Assembly (NCBI RefSeq): GCF_001854405.1
Contig: NZ_CP017718.1
Location: 1,488,001-1,552,000 of the forward strand
DNA length: 64,000 bases
Source: Hyphomonas sp. Mor2
Lineage (GTDB): Bacteria > Pseudomonadota > Alphaproteobacteria > Caulobacterales > Hyphomonadaceae
Direction: 5' to 3'
Shown: positions 54,175 to 62,959 of the stretch, in pieces
Position numbering within the stretch: the first letter of the stretch is position 1
Layout: the number at the start of each line of letters is the position of its first letter
The notes under the pieces: generated by a model
What the model was told of the DNA's origin: nothing
Databases searched by the model: none
Seen by the model: only the letters and a program-made list of their open reading frames with translations
Translations under genes and position numbers: made by a program

Positions 54175-55758
54175 TCAGGCCGACTTCAAGTCGTCCTGTT
54201 TTTGACTGCTCATGCGGGCCTCGCGGACTTTCGCGACTTCCTTGTTGACCTGCTTCTGGATCGACGACAGGCCTTTCTGGACAGACTGGATGTGCGTTTC
54301 CAGCCACTCGCGGGACAGGTTGAGCGCGGTCAGATTCTGCTCGATCGTCTTGATCGCCGCATTGGCCTGCTCTCGTTCCTTGGTCAGGTCGAAACCGGGC
54401 AGGTTTGGCGTCACGATCTCATCGAAATAGGCCGGGATGGCCGCCTGTTCGCCCAGCTTGTCGCGATGCTTGTTGCGAGCGCGGCGATGGGCCTGGCGAT
54501 AGGCGATCTTCAAGGAGCGTTCCTGATCGCCGGCCTTGGCCGCAATGCCGACCGCCTTGTCGCGATTGGCCTCGAGCGCGTTCAGCGACTTCTCGATCTC
54601 GCGCTTGGCCGCCGTATGGGTCTTGTGCTGCGTCTCGAACCAGAAACGGCAACGGGTGAAATAGTCGGAAAGGTCATCGCGGACGCCATTGCGCACGGCC
54701 TGACGTTTTTCATAGGCCAGACGCTCCTTGCGCCAGACGCGGCCATAGCCCGGATAGCGGTCTGAAATCTTGTCATAGCCCTCATACAGCGCCACGCCGA
54801 AAATGGTCAGTCCAATCAACAGCAAGCCGATGGCGACCAGGGAATCGAGCCCGAATATGTTCGGGAACATGCTCGCCACCACCGATCCCGGCGATATGTC
54901 GAACATGGAGAACCCGGCCAGCGATCCGGCCTCTTGTGCAGCGTGCAAGCTGACCTCCACGGCATCGCGGAAGTGGGCGATGAAGAAGTTCAGCATGATC
55001 CCGAATGTGATCAGCAGGCCGGCCACAATCCCGCCCGCAATCTTGAAGCCCTTTTCCGGATGGTTGAGATACCGCAAGCCAAAGAAGCCCGCGAGCACAC
55101 CGGTCAGCACGTTCACCGCGCTGATCCCGAAGGCGACCATCATCCCGCCCATCAGGCCGGAGGATTGCGCATCCTTGAACAAAAGCGCGTTGAAGCAGCC
55201 CTCAATGATCATGATGAACAGGAGAATGGCGAGCGTTTGTTCGACATTCTTTTTGATGTCCGGCGTGCGCTTGCCGATATGGTCGCCATGCTGCTCCTTG
55301 AAGTGCTGCAGCTCAACGACGGTCGCATCGTGATGATCACGGGCGGACTCGGCATCATCCACTTCATAGTGACGAAACTCGTTTTCTTCGGCTTTTATGA
55401 CTTCGCGCAGATGATCGGGGTGAATGTCGGCCGGGGTGCAGTCCTGAATATAGTTGCGCACGCCCGCGGCGGTGCCACTCATCCAGGTTTCGAGGCTGCG
55501 GCGCACGCCGCCCGCGCGTTCGGCGATCTCCTGTTCGCGTTCGCTCCACTGATCTTCGGTGATGGCTTCGGAGGCCGGGACCGCATCGGCGGCATCTTCC
55601 TGAGCAATCTTGCGTGTGCGCCCGCGACTGAAGCCGAGATCGCCTTCGGCCAGCTTGCCGCGCAAGCCATGCTTGGCGAGCGACTCTTTGGCTTTGAACG
55701 GCTTGATGGAAGACTGATACCCGATGTCCGCGCCCCAGCGCACCGATTTTCTACTCAT
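54175..55758 (-). CDS. Four-helix membrane protein with long coiled coils, function unknown
   Basis: From ATG 55758 the protein has 527 residues. A basic, polar N-terminal region of about 170 residues is rich in Glu and Arg. Four membrane helices follow at about 174-194, 201-229, 239-262 and 305-327. Then comes a C-terminal cytosolic part of about 200 residues with strong heptad character (REIEKSLNALEANRDKAVGIAAKAGDQERSLKIAYRQAHRRARNKH and EQNLTALNLSREWLETHIQSVQKGLSSIQKQVNKEVAKVREAR). I recognise no family. It is paired with the VWA-like gene. A structural, stress or defence role would all be guesses. Confidence 0.75.
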   Translation of the reverse strand: MSRKSVRWGADIGYQSSIKPFKAKESLAKHGLRGKLAEGDLGFSRGRTRKIAQEDAADAVPASEAITEDQWSEREQEIAERAGGVRRSLETWMSGTAAGVRNYIQDCTPADIHPDHLREVIKAEENEFRHYEVDDAESARDHHDATVVELQHFKEQHGDHIGKRTPDIKKNVEQTLAILLFIMIIEGCFNALLFKDAQSSGLMGGMMVAFGISAVNVLTGVLAGFFGLRYLNHPEKGFKIAGGIVAGLLITFGIMLNFFIAHFRDAVEVSLHAAQEAGSLAGFSMFDISPGSVVASMFPNIFGLDSLVAIGLLLIGLTIFGVALYEGYDKISDRYPGYGRVWRKERLAYEKRQAVRNGVRDDLSDYFTRCRFWFETQHKTHTAAKREIEKSLNALEANRDKAVGIAAKAGDQERSLKIAYRQAHRRARNKHRDKLGEQAAIPAYFDEIVTPNLPGFDLTKEREQANAAIKTIEQNLTALNLSREWLETHIQSVQKGLSSIQKQVNKEVAKVREARMSSQKQDDLKSA

Positions 55759-56008
55759 ATTGCCCAATCCCATTAACAAAGTCGGCCCGAAAATTAACCG
55801 TACTGAAAATCGGTCCTTGGCCTTAACAACCTCCTAAGACGAAAAACTGAGTCCGCATTGAGCGGGCTTAAATTTCCGTCATTAAGGATTGGGGTTTGAT
55901 TTCACTTACTATTTTGTTGAGCGCACTTTTCGTCCATTCGCCGGGCGTCTGTCGCAGTCCCGGGCCTCGCAGAGAAACAGATTCGCGAAACGGTTTTTTG
56001 TCCGCCCA

Positions 56009-56608
56009 TCACACGAGCAAATCGCCATAGAGCGCATCAAACCAACCGGGCCGATTGAATTCAATCCATTCGAGTCGCCCATGCACCAGTTTCGCCAGTC
56101 GTCGCGGCGCCGCATTGAGCGCGGAGGAGTCGTAAATCACGGCCGCATCTGCCATCAAGGCGGCGCGTTTGATCAGCGCCTTGTTGCGCGCATAGCGTTC
56201 CCGAACCTTGTCGTCTGGCACCGGGTGTCCGCCTTCGGAAATGCGGGCTTTCACGCGCGCCACGGCCAGGTCGCCCGACACGATATCGAGATGAAAGACT
56301 ATGATGCGAAACCCGGCCGCGCGCGCCTTGGCCAGCAAGTCGAGTTTGGACGGATGGGAGAATACGGTCTCGGTGACAAAGCTTTCGCGCTTCTGGATCA
56401 GCGCCTCGCGCCGGTCCGCCGCCATCTGACTGGCGGTGTAAGAGGCCCGCATGGACGGATCTTTCAGCTCGTCGCGCTGGATCTCGTCGGCATTGATGAA
56501 GGGGGCGGCGACGCGGGTTTTCAGAACCGTTTCGTAGAAAGTCGTCTTGCCCGCTCCGTTCGGCCCGGCGACCAGAAACAGCGTGGGCCGGGCCTCAGGG
56601 GACGTCAT
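56009..56608 (-). CDS. Zeta-toxin-family kinase
   Basis: This 199-residue P-loop protein has Walker A GPNGAGKTT (Lys21), then FINADEIQRDEL with the Asp that, in zeta toxins, helps bind the sugar substrate, and ESFVTETVFSHPSK, the ET-rich segment after the second helix. ARISEGGHPVPDDKVRERYARNKALI resembles the lid region with arginines that stabilise phosphate transfer. Zeta toxins phosphorylate UDP-N-acetylglucosamine and block wall synthesis; short chromosomal relatives may have other targets. The ATG overlaps the antitoxin stop as ATGA, the usual antitoxin-first order. Confidence 0.85.
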   Translation of the reverse strand: MTSPEARPTLFLVAGPNGAGKTTFYETVLKTRVAAPFINADEIQRDELKDPSMRASYTASQMAADRREALIQKRESFVTETVFSHPSKLDLLAKARAAGFRIIVFHLDIVSGDLAVARVKARISEGGHPVPDDKVRERYARNKALIKRAALMADAAVIYDSSALNAAPRRLAKLVHGRLEWIEFNRPGWFDALYGDLLV

Positions 56609-56961
56609 GCGGGTTTTTCAGGCGCCTGTTCTGTCAGCTCGCCATCGGCGCCCAGGCCGACGCCCTGCCCCGCTTTTTTCCGCGCGGCGAAGAAGGCTTT
56701 CTGGTCCGCCGTGGATCCGGCCGCCTCGGTCAGGAGGTCTTCAACATAGACCTCTTGCTCTTCACCGGTCAGCGCATCCGGGCTGCGACGCCCTTCCAGG
56801 GCCTCGCGGATATGCGCATAGGTAAATTGCGGCGACCGCTCAATCGATCGCCCGATCCGCATCCAATAGGTGATCTGACCGGCAATAGAGCGGCTGGAGA
56901 GCTTGGCTTCCCGCCGCACCACTTCCATTTCCTCGTCAGAGATCTTGATCGATTGCGCCAT
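56605..56961 (-). CDS. Antitoxin with ribbon-helix-helix-like N-terminus
   Basis: The 118-residue protein begins MAQSIKISDEEMEVVRREAKLSSRSIAGQITYWMRIGRSIERSP, which matches the ParD-like antitoxin pattern: a short strand, then two helices with SRSIAGQITYWMRIG. This part should dimerise and bind DNA. The later part (EALEGRRSPDALTGEEQEVYVEDLLTEAAGSTADQKAFFAARKKAGQGVG) is probably the toxin-neutralising tail. It precedes and overlaps the zeta-like gene by 4 bases, and a perfect palindrome lies 15 bases upstream of its start, so autoregulation is likely. Confidence 0.82.
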   Translation of the reverse strand: MAQSIKISDEEMEVVRREAKLSSRSIAGQITYWMRIGRSIERSPQFTYAHIREALEGRRSPDALTGEEQEVYVEDLLTEAAGSTADQKAFFAARKKAGQGVGLGADGELTEQAPEKPA

Positions 56962-56975
56962 AGCAATTTCCTTTC

Positions 56976-56994
56976 AGGTGGCAATATGCCACCT
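56976..56994. promoter_or_regulatory. Palindromic operator of the toxin-antitoxin pair
   Basis: AGGTGGCA-ATA-TGCCACCT is a perfect 8-base inverted repeat with a 3-base centre, 15 bases upstream of the antitoxin ATG. In the leftward direction no U-tract follows it (GAAAGGAAATT does), so it does not look like a guaA terminator. On the plus strand TTTT follows, but no rightward gene ends here. Autoregulatory palindromes at this spot are typical of ribbon-helix-helix antitoxins. Confidence 0.65.
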
Positions 56995-57023
56995 TTTGTG
57001 GAAATTTTCAAGTTTCGGGGGAT

Positions 57024-58586
57024 CTATTCCCACTCGATCGTCCCGGGTGGTTTCGATGTGATATCGTAGACTACGCGGTTCACACCCTTGACTTCATTGA
57101 TGATTCTCGTCGCGACGCGGCCGAGAAAGTCATGCTCGAACGGGAAGTAATCCGCCGTCATGCCATCTGTTGAGGTGACCGCCCGCAGGGCGAGGACGTT
57201 CTCATAGGTCCGCTCATCACCCATCACGCCGACCGTGTTGACCGGCAACAGGACCGCGAAGGCTTGCCAGATCTGGTCATACAGTCCGGCATTGCGCATC
57301 TCTTCGAGATAGATCGCATCGGCCTTGCGCAGCGTGTCGGCTTTTTCGCGGGTGATCTCGCCTGGAATGCGGATGGCGAGGCCCGGCCCCGGGAATGGAT
57401 GACGGCCAATGAAGGCCTCTGGCAGACCAAGCTCGCGACCGAGCGCGCGGACTTCATCCTTGAACAGGTCTCGGAGCGGCTCGACCAGCTGCATGTTCAT
57501 TCGCTCGGGCAGGCCGCCGACATTGTGGTGGCTCTTGATCGTCACAGACGGGCCGCCAATCGCGCTGACGCTTTCGATCACGTCCGGATAAAGCGTGCCC
57601 TGGGCGAGGAAATCAGCGCCGCCAATCTTCTTCGCCTCTTCCTCGAACACATCGATGAACAGCTTGCCGATAATCTTGCGCTTGCGTTCCGGGTCGCTGA
57701 CGCCGTCCAGCTCGCCGAGGAACAGATCGGACGCGTCCACATGCACGAGCGGGATATTGTAATGCTCGCGGAACAGGCTGACGACCTGATCGCTTTCATT
57801 CAGGCGCATCAGACCGTGATCGACATAGACGCAGGTCAGCTGGCTGCCGATCGCTTCATGGATCAGGACCGCCGCTACGGAGCTGTCGACGCCGCCGGAC
57901 AGGCCACAAATCACCCGTCCTGAGCCGACCTGTTCGCGGATTTTTTCAATCGCCTCTTCGCGATAGGCCGCCATGGTCCAGTCGCCCTTGAGGCCGGCAA
58001 TCTTGTGGGTGAAATTCTGCAGCATGGTCGCACCATGCGGGGTGTGGACGACTTCCGGATGGAATTGCGTGCCATAAAACGATCGCTCGGGATCGGCGAT
58101 GACCGCATAGGGCGCGCCAGCGGACTTCGCAATGACAAAGAAGCCGTTGGCCATCTCAGCGACGTGATCGCCATGGCTCATCCAGACTTGTTCGCCGTCG
58201 CCATCGAAGGACAGGCCTTCAAGGATCGGATCGTCCAGCACCTTGTCGATATAGGCGCGGCCAAATTCCCGGCTGGTACCACTTTCGACGCGGCCGCCCA
58301 GCTGTTCCATCATGACTTGTTGCCCGTAGCAGATGCCGAGCACCGGAACCTTGCGGCTGAACACGGCAGGCGGCACGCGCGGACTGTCCTCCCAGGTGAC
58401 GCTTGCGGGGCCGCCAGACAGGATGATTGCCTTCGGATCATAGGTGTCCAGAAAGCCGTCATCGACCTTGTTGAACGGGTGAATTTCGCAATAAACGCCG
58501 CTTTCTCTCAGCCGGCGGGCGATGAGCTGCGTCACCTGGCTGCCAAAGTCGATAATCAGGGCGCGTTCGTGTTTGTTCTCAGCCAT
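57024..58586 (-). CDS. guaA: GMP synthase (glutamine-hydrolysing)
   Basis: GuaA aminates XMP to GMP. The 520-residue protein has three parts: an N-terminal class I amidotransferase with [15 protein letters not shown] (Cys nucleophile) and [14 protein letters not shown]; a PP-loop ATP pyrophosphatase with [21 protein letters not shown]; and the C-terminal dimerisation domain with [17 protein letters not shown], ending [13 protein letters not shown], the canonical terminus. All active-site parts are complete. It lies 44 bases downstream of the small PH-like membrane protein gene and upstream of the toxin-antitoxin pair. Confidence 0.98.
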   Translation of the reverse strand: MAENKHERALIIDFGSQVTQLIARRLRESGVYCEIHPFNKVDDGFLDTYDPKAIILSGGPASVTWEDSPRVPPAVFSRKVPVLGICYGQQVMMEQLGGRVESGTSREFGRAYIDKVLDDPILEGLSFDGDGEQVWMSHGDHVAEMANGFFVIAKSAGAPYAVIADPERSFYGTQFHPEVVHTPHGATMLQNFTHKIAGLKGDWTMAAYREEAIEKIREQVGSGRVICGLSGGVDSSVAAVLIHEAIGSQLTCVYVDHGLMRLNESDQVVSLFREHYNIPLVHVDASDLFLGELDGVSDPERKRKIIGKLFIDVFEEEAKKIGGADFLAQGTLYPDVIESVSAIGGPSVTIKSHHNVGGLPERMNMQLVEPLRDLFKDEVRALGRELGLPEAFIGRHPFPGPGLAIRIPGEITREKADTLRKADAIYLEEMRNAGLYDQIWQAFAVLLPVNTVGVMGDERTYENVLALRAVTSTDGMTADYFPFEHDFLGRVATRIINEVKGVNRVVYDITSKPPGTIEWE

Positions 58587-58630
58587 GCGGCCCTTTAGCT
58601 GAGTCCCGCCCGCGGCTCAACCAGCATGTA

Positions 58631-59293
58631 TCAGGACCCGAAGGGAGAGCTGGGCCGACGACGGCCAAACAGGCCGCCTCCATCCTGAACCAGCGGTGTG
58701 GCCTTCTGACGGACACGCGCCGGAGCTCGGTTTGCGGCGGGTTTCAAGTCCGACGCGCTGGGGGTTGCCGGAACGGCGCGAGGTCTGGCCACTTGCGCTG
58801 CCTTCTGGGCCGCGGGCAAAGGCGTTGGCATCGGGCTTTGAACCGCGCCTTCAGGCGTGTCAGCCGGAATGTGACCCGCTTTATAGGCCTGCATCAGCAA
58901 TCCCAGTTTCTGGGCCGAGATGCCAACCGCCGGGATGGAATGCGTGCCACCCGCGAGGAATTTCGCGGCCTTGCCCATCGTCGTGCCCTCTTTGTTGACA
59001 TGGGTGAACGACACCATGTTTGCCGCAGTGATCAGGCCGGACTTGATCTTGCGGGTGCGGAAATCGCCGATCTGGTCCCAGGCATAGGATTTCTCTGACC
59101 ACCAGTTGCGAACCTTGAGGCCGCTGGGCGACAGTGACACGCGCTGCAAGACGCCTGCGCCCATCAGAACGAAGAAGACCGCGATAAAGAAGCCAAAGCC
59201 TGGAAAGAACAAAAACGCCGCCGCGGCGCCAGCGAACCATTTCCACGCGGTTGGGGTCAGCGTGGTTACGCCATTCTCAGTCTTCACAGCCAT
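58631..59293 (-). CDS. Small membrane protein with PH-like segment, unknown function
   Basis: The 220-residue protein has a hydrophobic hairpin near the N-terminus (WFAGAAAAFLFFPGFGFFIAVFFVLMGAGVL, about residues 19-49). A strand-rich segment of about 60 residues follows that looks like bacterial PH-like domains (QRVSLSPSGLKVRNWWSEKSYAWDQIGDFRTRKI...MVSFTHVN). The last 80 residues are disordered, rich in Pro, Ala and Arg, and end FGRRRPSSPFGS. No enzyme motif is visible. It may be co-transcribed with guaA (44-base gap). Function unknown. Confidence 0.7.
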   Translation of the reverse strand: MAVKTENGVTTLTPTAWKWFAGAAAAFLFFPGFGFFIAVFFVLMGAGVLQRVSLSPSGLKVRNWWSEKSYAWDQIGDFRTRKIKSGLITAANMVSFTHVNKEGTTMGKAAKFLAGGTHSIPAVGISAQKLGLLMQAYKAGHIPADTPEGAVQSPMPTPLPAAQKAAQVARPRAVPATPSASDLKPAANRAPARVRQKATPLVQDGGGLFGRRRPSSPFGS

Positions 59294-59375
59294 GATGCGT
59301 CCTCCCGAAGAGGGCGTTATGACAGTTTCCTCTGAAATTGAGGCAAACCAATGGGTGCAATTTAAGCGCTTAGAA

Positions 59376-60683
59376 TTAACCCTGTTTTCTCAGCACGGCG
59401 AAGAAGAACCCATCTGTCCCGGCGCTGCGCGGGGTGAGCCGTACGCTGCCCGAGGGCCCCTGCCCGGCCTTGATGGTCGCGATCCCGTCCTCGGTCAGCA
59501 GATCGCTGGCAATCGCCTGCGCAACGGCGTCTTCCTGTGTCCAATCCGGACGCCCCTGCAGAAACGCATCGACCCGGTCCTCGTCCTCCTCAACCAGGAA
59601 GGAGCATGTCGCATATAGCAAGCGCCCGCCGGGCTTTACATATTCAGCTGCCTTTTCAAGCACTTCATTCTGCTGCTCGATACGGGTTTCGAGAGACTTG
59701 GGTTTGACCCGCCACTTCGTGTCCGGACGTCGGCGCCAGGTCCCTGTGCCGGTGCACGGGGCATCGACGAAGACGCAATCCATTTGCCCTTTGAGGGCCT
59801 CCAGCGCCTCTGGCTCGCGCGGGTGCAGCAATTGGACATTGTGTGCACCAGATCGTTTGAGGCGCGGGATGATGGCGCTCAGGCGCCGACCGTCAATGTC
59901 ATAGGCGAAGACCTGCCCCTTGCCGCCCATAGCCGCAGCGAGGGCGAGCGTCTTGCCGCCGCCCCCGGCGCAATAGTCGAGCACCTGTTCTCCCGCCTGT
60001 GCATTGGCCGCCGCTGCCGCGATCTGCGACCCCGCATCCTGCACCTCGACCCAACCTTTCGAATAGGCCGGAATATTGTCCAGGCTGGCTTCGCGCTGCG
60101 ACGGGACGCGCGCCGGGATATGATAGGCATTCTTGAGCAGGCGCGAGGGTTCGGCCTTGGCGCTTCGCAGAGGACCGCCCGCCTTTTCGGCGTCGACCTT
60201 GAGCGTGTTCACGCGCAAATCGACATCGGCTCGCACCGCCATGGCCTGGCCTTCGACAGCCGCGAGTTCGCCAAAGGCGCGCTGCATATGCGGGGTCAGC
60301 CATTCGGGATAGTCACCGGCAATGTGCGGTTCAGCGGTCACATCCGGGGCCAGGACCAGACGCTCGCGTTCCTGTAGCGTCAGCGCGCTCGGCGCATGTT
60401 GTTCATCCATCGCATCGTCGATGCGCCGGATGTCCCAGCCCCAGGCAAAGCTCAGCGCCCCGAGCACCAATCCGCGCGGCGTGTCATCGCCCATGGCATG
60501 GGCGATGGAGTTGCGCTTGCGCAGCGCATCCAGCACGAGGCCGGACACCCAGGCGCGGTCTTTCGAACCGGCATAGCGGGCGCGCTTGCCCCAATCCCTG
60601 GCTGCAACCTTGACCGGCTGATGCCGCCCCAGGACGTCACTCAATACGTCAATCGCAGCAGCGATACGTCCACCATCACGCAT
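59376..60683 (-). CDS. RsmB/NOP-family rRNA (cytosine-C5) methyltransferase
   Basis: From ATG 60683 the protein has 435 residues. The N-terminal third is a NusB-like/RsmB-type helical domain (RIAAAIDVLSDVLGRHQPVKVAARDWGKRARYAGSKDRAWVSGLVLDALRKRNS). The SAM domain shows VLDYCAGGGGKTLALAAAMGGKGQVFAYDID (motif I), FVDAPCTGTGTWRRRPDTKWR (motif IV with its Cys) and LLYATCSFLVEEDED (motif VI with the catalytic Cys). Both cysteines needed for m5C transfer are present. The likely substrate is 16S rRNA, but rRNA position and gene name (rsmB or another member) cannot be fixed from sequence alone. A 10-base palindrome TAAGCGCTTA lies just after the stop. Confidence 0.9.
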   Translation of the reverse strand: MRDGGRIAAAIDVLSDVLGRHQPVKVAARDWGKRARYAGSKDRAWVSGLVLDALRKRNSIAHAMGDDTPRGLVLGALSFAWGWDIRRIDDAMDEQHAPSALTLQERERLVLAPDVTAEPHIAGDYPEWLTPHMQRAFGELAAVEGQAMAVRADVDLRVNTLKVDAEKAGGPLRSAKAEPSRLLKNAYHIPARVPSQREASLDNIPAYSKGWVEVQDAGSQIAAAAANAQAGEQVLDYCAGGGGKTLALAAAMGGKGQVFAYDIDGRRLSAIIPRLKRSGAHNVQLLHPREPEALEALKGQMDCVFVDAPCTGTGTWRRRPDTKWRVKPKSLETRIEQQNEVLEKAAEYVKPGGRLLYATCSFLVEEDEDRVDAFLQGRPDWTQEDAVAQAIASDLLTEDGIATIKAGQGPSGSVRLTPRSAGTDGFFFAVLRKQG

Positions 60684-60756
60684 CTGGTCTCTCCTCGTCG
60701 AGCGAGGTGTGTACGCGGCTGCGCCCTGGATGCATAGAGCGCGTATTCGGTTGAGA

Positions 60757-60852
60757 CTGTAGGAGAATGACAAGTCAGGCCGGATGCGGTTGATTTCAAA
60801 CGGCATTTCCGGCTGCACCTGTCACAGAACGTGCAGCATCCGGGTCCTACAG
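60757..60852. other. Nested inverted repeats in the divergent gap (possible structured leader)
   Basis: Within the 257-base gap between the methyltransferase and beta-propeller genes, three perfect inverted repeats are nested: CTGTAGGA 60757-60764 with TCCTACAG 60845-60852; CCGGATGC 60780-60787 with GCATCCGG 60836-60843; and GCTGCAC 60812-60818 with GTGCAGC 60831-60837. The last two share two bases, and CCGGATGC could pair instead with GCATTTCCGG (60803-60812). This suggests two alternative folds. It lies 89 bases upstream of the beta-propeller start. It may be a regulatory RNA leader or a mobile palindromic repeat. Confidence 0.5.
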
Positions 60853-60940
60853 GCGGATGAACTGGACTGCCCTTGAGCATCTCAATGAAACAGAGGAGCA
60901 CGATCGAGGGGAGCAATAGAGGGGCACAGAGGAACACACT

Positions 60941-61993
60941 GTGGCCCCAGACTATACGCTGCATATCGAAACCCGACTGGATATCGGCGCGACTCCCATC
61001 GCCCTGAAGACGTTATCATTTGCGACCCCGAAGCAGACCATCGCCTGTGTGCTGTCAGAGACGCACACGGTGCTCTTGTTTGCCGCCGGTGAAACAACCC
61101 CAAACGCCCGCATCCTGGTCGATATAGACCCAATCGACATTTCGGGCGGCGGGCGGGACTTTGCCTATATTGCCTGCCAAAGTCCGCAAACGGTAGATGT
61201 GATCCGCCGATCCGGCTTCGTCAAACGTATCCCCCTGCCCGGCATCCCGCAAAGCCTCGCCTGGAATGGCAGCTATGCCGCGACCCGGCAGAAAATCCTG
61301 GTGGCATGCCAGATCCCGGATACCGAAGAAGGTGTCGTCGTGGTGATTGATGAGGAGACGCTCTCCATAGCGAACACGCTGAAGGTTGGAAAACGCCCGC
61401 GTGGAATCAGCCTTGATGGGCAGCGCAAGCACTTCCTGGTCGCCAATTATGGCAGCGACTCGATCACGATCATCGACCAGGCAGGAACGAAAGTGCTGGC
61501 CACCCTTCCGACGGCCGGTCGCCCCTGGATGGCGAACGTGTCCTGGTCAGACCCGCAGGACATTATGGTCTCCCTGAACGGAGGTGGCATTTTGCAGCGT
61601 CTCGACGGCTCGCAATTTCCCCCGGTTCTCTCTGGTCTGGCGGCCCTCAAGAAACCGACAAAACCGCCCACCCGTATGACGCCCTTTTGTTGCTACCCGC
61701 TGGACGAAGACCACCTTTGGCTGGTGCCGGATCGCAATTCTGAGTCCATCGCCTTGATCTCATCCAACCAGAACGAGTTGAAGCAGGTCGGGTATTATGC
61801 GCTGGGGAAAGACGATCAGAGCGGGGAAGGCCTGGGGTCGGTGGCGCGCACGGGACACGGCTTGCCGAGCGCCCTCTGCATCGCCAATCGCAAGCGCAAG
61901 CAGTTGATCTTTGCGCGCATACATCGCGGAAAATCTGCGATCGCCATGCGCCAGACGTCTACCCGCGGTACGCCGTCACTTCGATCTCGATAA
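60941..61993 (+). CDS. YncE-like beta-propeller protein
   Basis: The 350-residue protein starts at GTG 60941, with AGAGGA eight bases upstream. It is made of repeating strands of the YVTN/YncE type, for example VVVVIDEETLSIANTLKVGKRPRGISLDGQRKHFLVANYGSDSITIIDQAGTKVLATLPTAGRPWMANVSW. Six or seven blades are likely. There is no signal peptide, so unlike YncE it should stay in the cytosol unless the start is wrong. The last 12 codons overlap the convergent ridA-like gene by 35 bases, and the tail (MRQTSTRGTPSLRSR) looks like read-through of that antisense region. Binding partner unknown. Confidence 0.7.
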   Translation: MAPDYTLHIETRLDIGATPIALKTLSFATPKQTIACVLSETHTVLLFAAGETTPNARILVDIDPIDISGGGRDFAYIACQSPQTVDVIRRSGFVKRIPLPGIPQSLAWNGSYAATRQKILVACQIPDTEEGVVVVIDEETLSIANTLKVGKRPRGISLDGQRKHFLVANYGSDSITIIDQAGTKVLATLPTAGRPWMANVSWSDPQDIMVSLNGGGILQRLDGSQFPPVLSGLAALKKPTKPPTRMTPFCCYPLDEDHLWLVPDRNSESIALISSNQNELKQVGYYALGKDDQSGEGLGSVARTGHGLPSALCIANRKRKQLIFARIHRGKSAIAMRQTSTRGTPSLRSR

Positions 61994-62345
61994 GCATTTC
62001 GGGTTCTATCAGGCCGGCCACCACCATGGTCGCGGCCGGACGGATGACGCCGAGACACGTCTCCAGCACTGGCTGCACTTCCGAGACCAGCGCTCGGTCG
62101 ACAATCGTATATTGCACGCGGGCGATATCGCTCATTTCGAACCCCGCCTCGGTCAGGACTGTACCGATCGTCTCGAAACAGTTGCGGGCCTGATCAGCCA
62201 CGCCAGCGGGCATTTGCATGGTCGCGTAATCATAGCCGGTCACGCCCGACACGAAGCACCAGTCCCCCTGCACGACGGCGCGCGAATACCCCATCGTCTG
62301 TTCAAAAGGCGACCCGGTTGAAATGAGTTTGCGTTCGGATGGCAT
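61959..62345 (-). CDS. RidA-family deaminase
   Basis: From ATG 62345 the protein has 128 residues (MPSERKLISTGSPFEQTMGYSRAVVQGDWCFVSGVTGYD). RidA proteins hydrolyse reactive enamine/imine intermediates. Key features are the substrate-carboxylate arginine in VIRPAATMVVAGL and the C-terminal Glu in LIEIEVTAYRG. VQYTIVDRALVSEVQPVLE fits the family. The N-terminal region is longer than in archetypal RidA, which points to one of the Rid1-7 subgroups (YjgH-like) with variable activity. Its 3' end overlaps the beta-propeller gene. Confidence 0.88.
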   Translation of the reverse strand: MPSERKLISTGSPFEQTMGYSRAVVQGDWCFVSGVTGYDYATMQMPAGVADQARNCFETIGTVLTEAGFEMSDIARVQYTIVDRALVSEVQPVLETCLGVIRPAATMVVAGLIEPEMLIEIEVTAYRG

Positions 62346-62413
62346 GGACCTGCCCTTTGCTGATTTTGCCAAGCGCTCTACACTGATGCGCAAACGATTG
62401 GGAGGCTAAATCA

Positions 62414-62824
62414 ATGCATGCAACCATTTTACTATGTTCCGCCGCTCTAGTGATTCTCACACTTCTGCTGGCGTTCTGGACCAGCATGCAGCGCGGCTCC
62501 AGCAAGACCATCGCCTACGGTGCTCCACTTGATCCGGAGTCGGGGATGGCCAAGGCCCAGCGGGCGCACGGCAACTCGGCTGAGTATGCGGCGCTGCTGA
62601 TCGGTTTGTTCCTCGTGGTCGGGTTTGCTTATACGGACCGTGACCTGGGGGGACTGGTCAGCTGGACGATTATCGCGGTCACCGTGTCTCGCCTGCTTCA
62701 CGCCCTCGGCTTCCTGATCTGCGAGACCTTGGAAAAGCCTCACGTTCTCAAGATGGTCGGCGCGCTCGTGACCTATTTGGGCGGCCTCCTGCTGGCAGGA
62801 TTGGCGATCAGCCAGGTCCTTTAG
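62414..62824 (+). CDS. MAPEG-family membrane protein
   Basis: The 136-residue protein has four membrane helices and the MAPEG signature AKAQRAHGNSAEYAALLIGLFLVVGF, where Arg, Asn and Glu would bind glutathione. The second signature region is VTVSRLLHALGFLI. Family members are glutathione transferases or peroxidases for lipids and xenobiotics; bacterial YecN-like proteins of this size are poorly characterised. It diverges from the ridA-like gene across a 68-base gap. Confidence 0.9.
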   Translation: MHATILLCSAALVILTLLLAFWTSMQRGSSKTIAYGAPLDPESGMAKAQRAHGNSAEYAALLIGLFLVVGFAYTDRDLGGLVSWTIIAVTVSRLLHALGFLICETLEKPHVLKMVGALVTYLGGLLLAGLAISQVL

Positions 62825-62959
62825 GCTCTCCCTTAGGCTCTTCATTTCGGGCGCCTCGTACGCTGGTCGTTTTGACACCGGCTCAGGAAATCTCGGCGCG
62901 CGCCCGATCTCGCTGAGGCACCACTTGCCTAATCGCAAGTCCTGTGCGGATTGTGCATT

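Noticed and set aside
55759-55900. TTAA-rich stretch that suggested CtrA boxes upstream of the coiled-coil membrane protein
   Set aside because: No TTAA-N7-TTAA spacing is present; the spacings are 10 or irregular.
56976-56994. Palindrome read as an intrinsic terminator of guaA
   Set aside because: No U-tract follows in the leftward direction, and its place just before the antitoxin start fits an operator better.
59363-59372. TAAGCGCTTA palindrome after the methyltransferase gene
   Set aside because: Only 10 bases with no loop and no U-tract; too short to call a terminator or operator.
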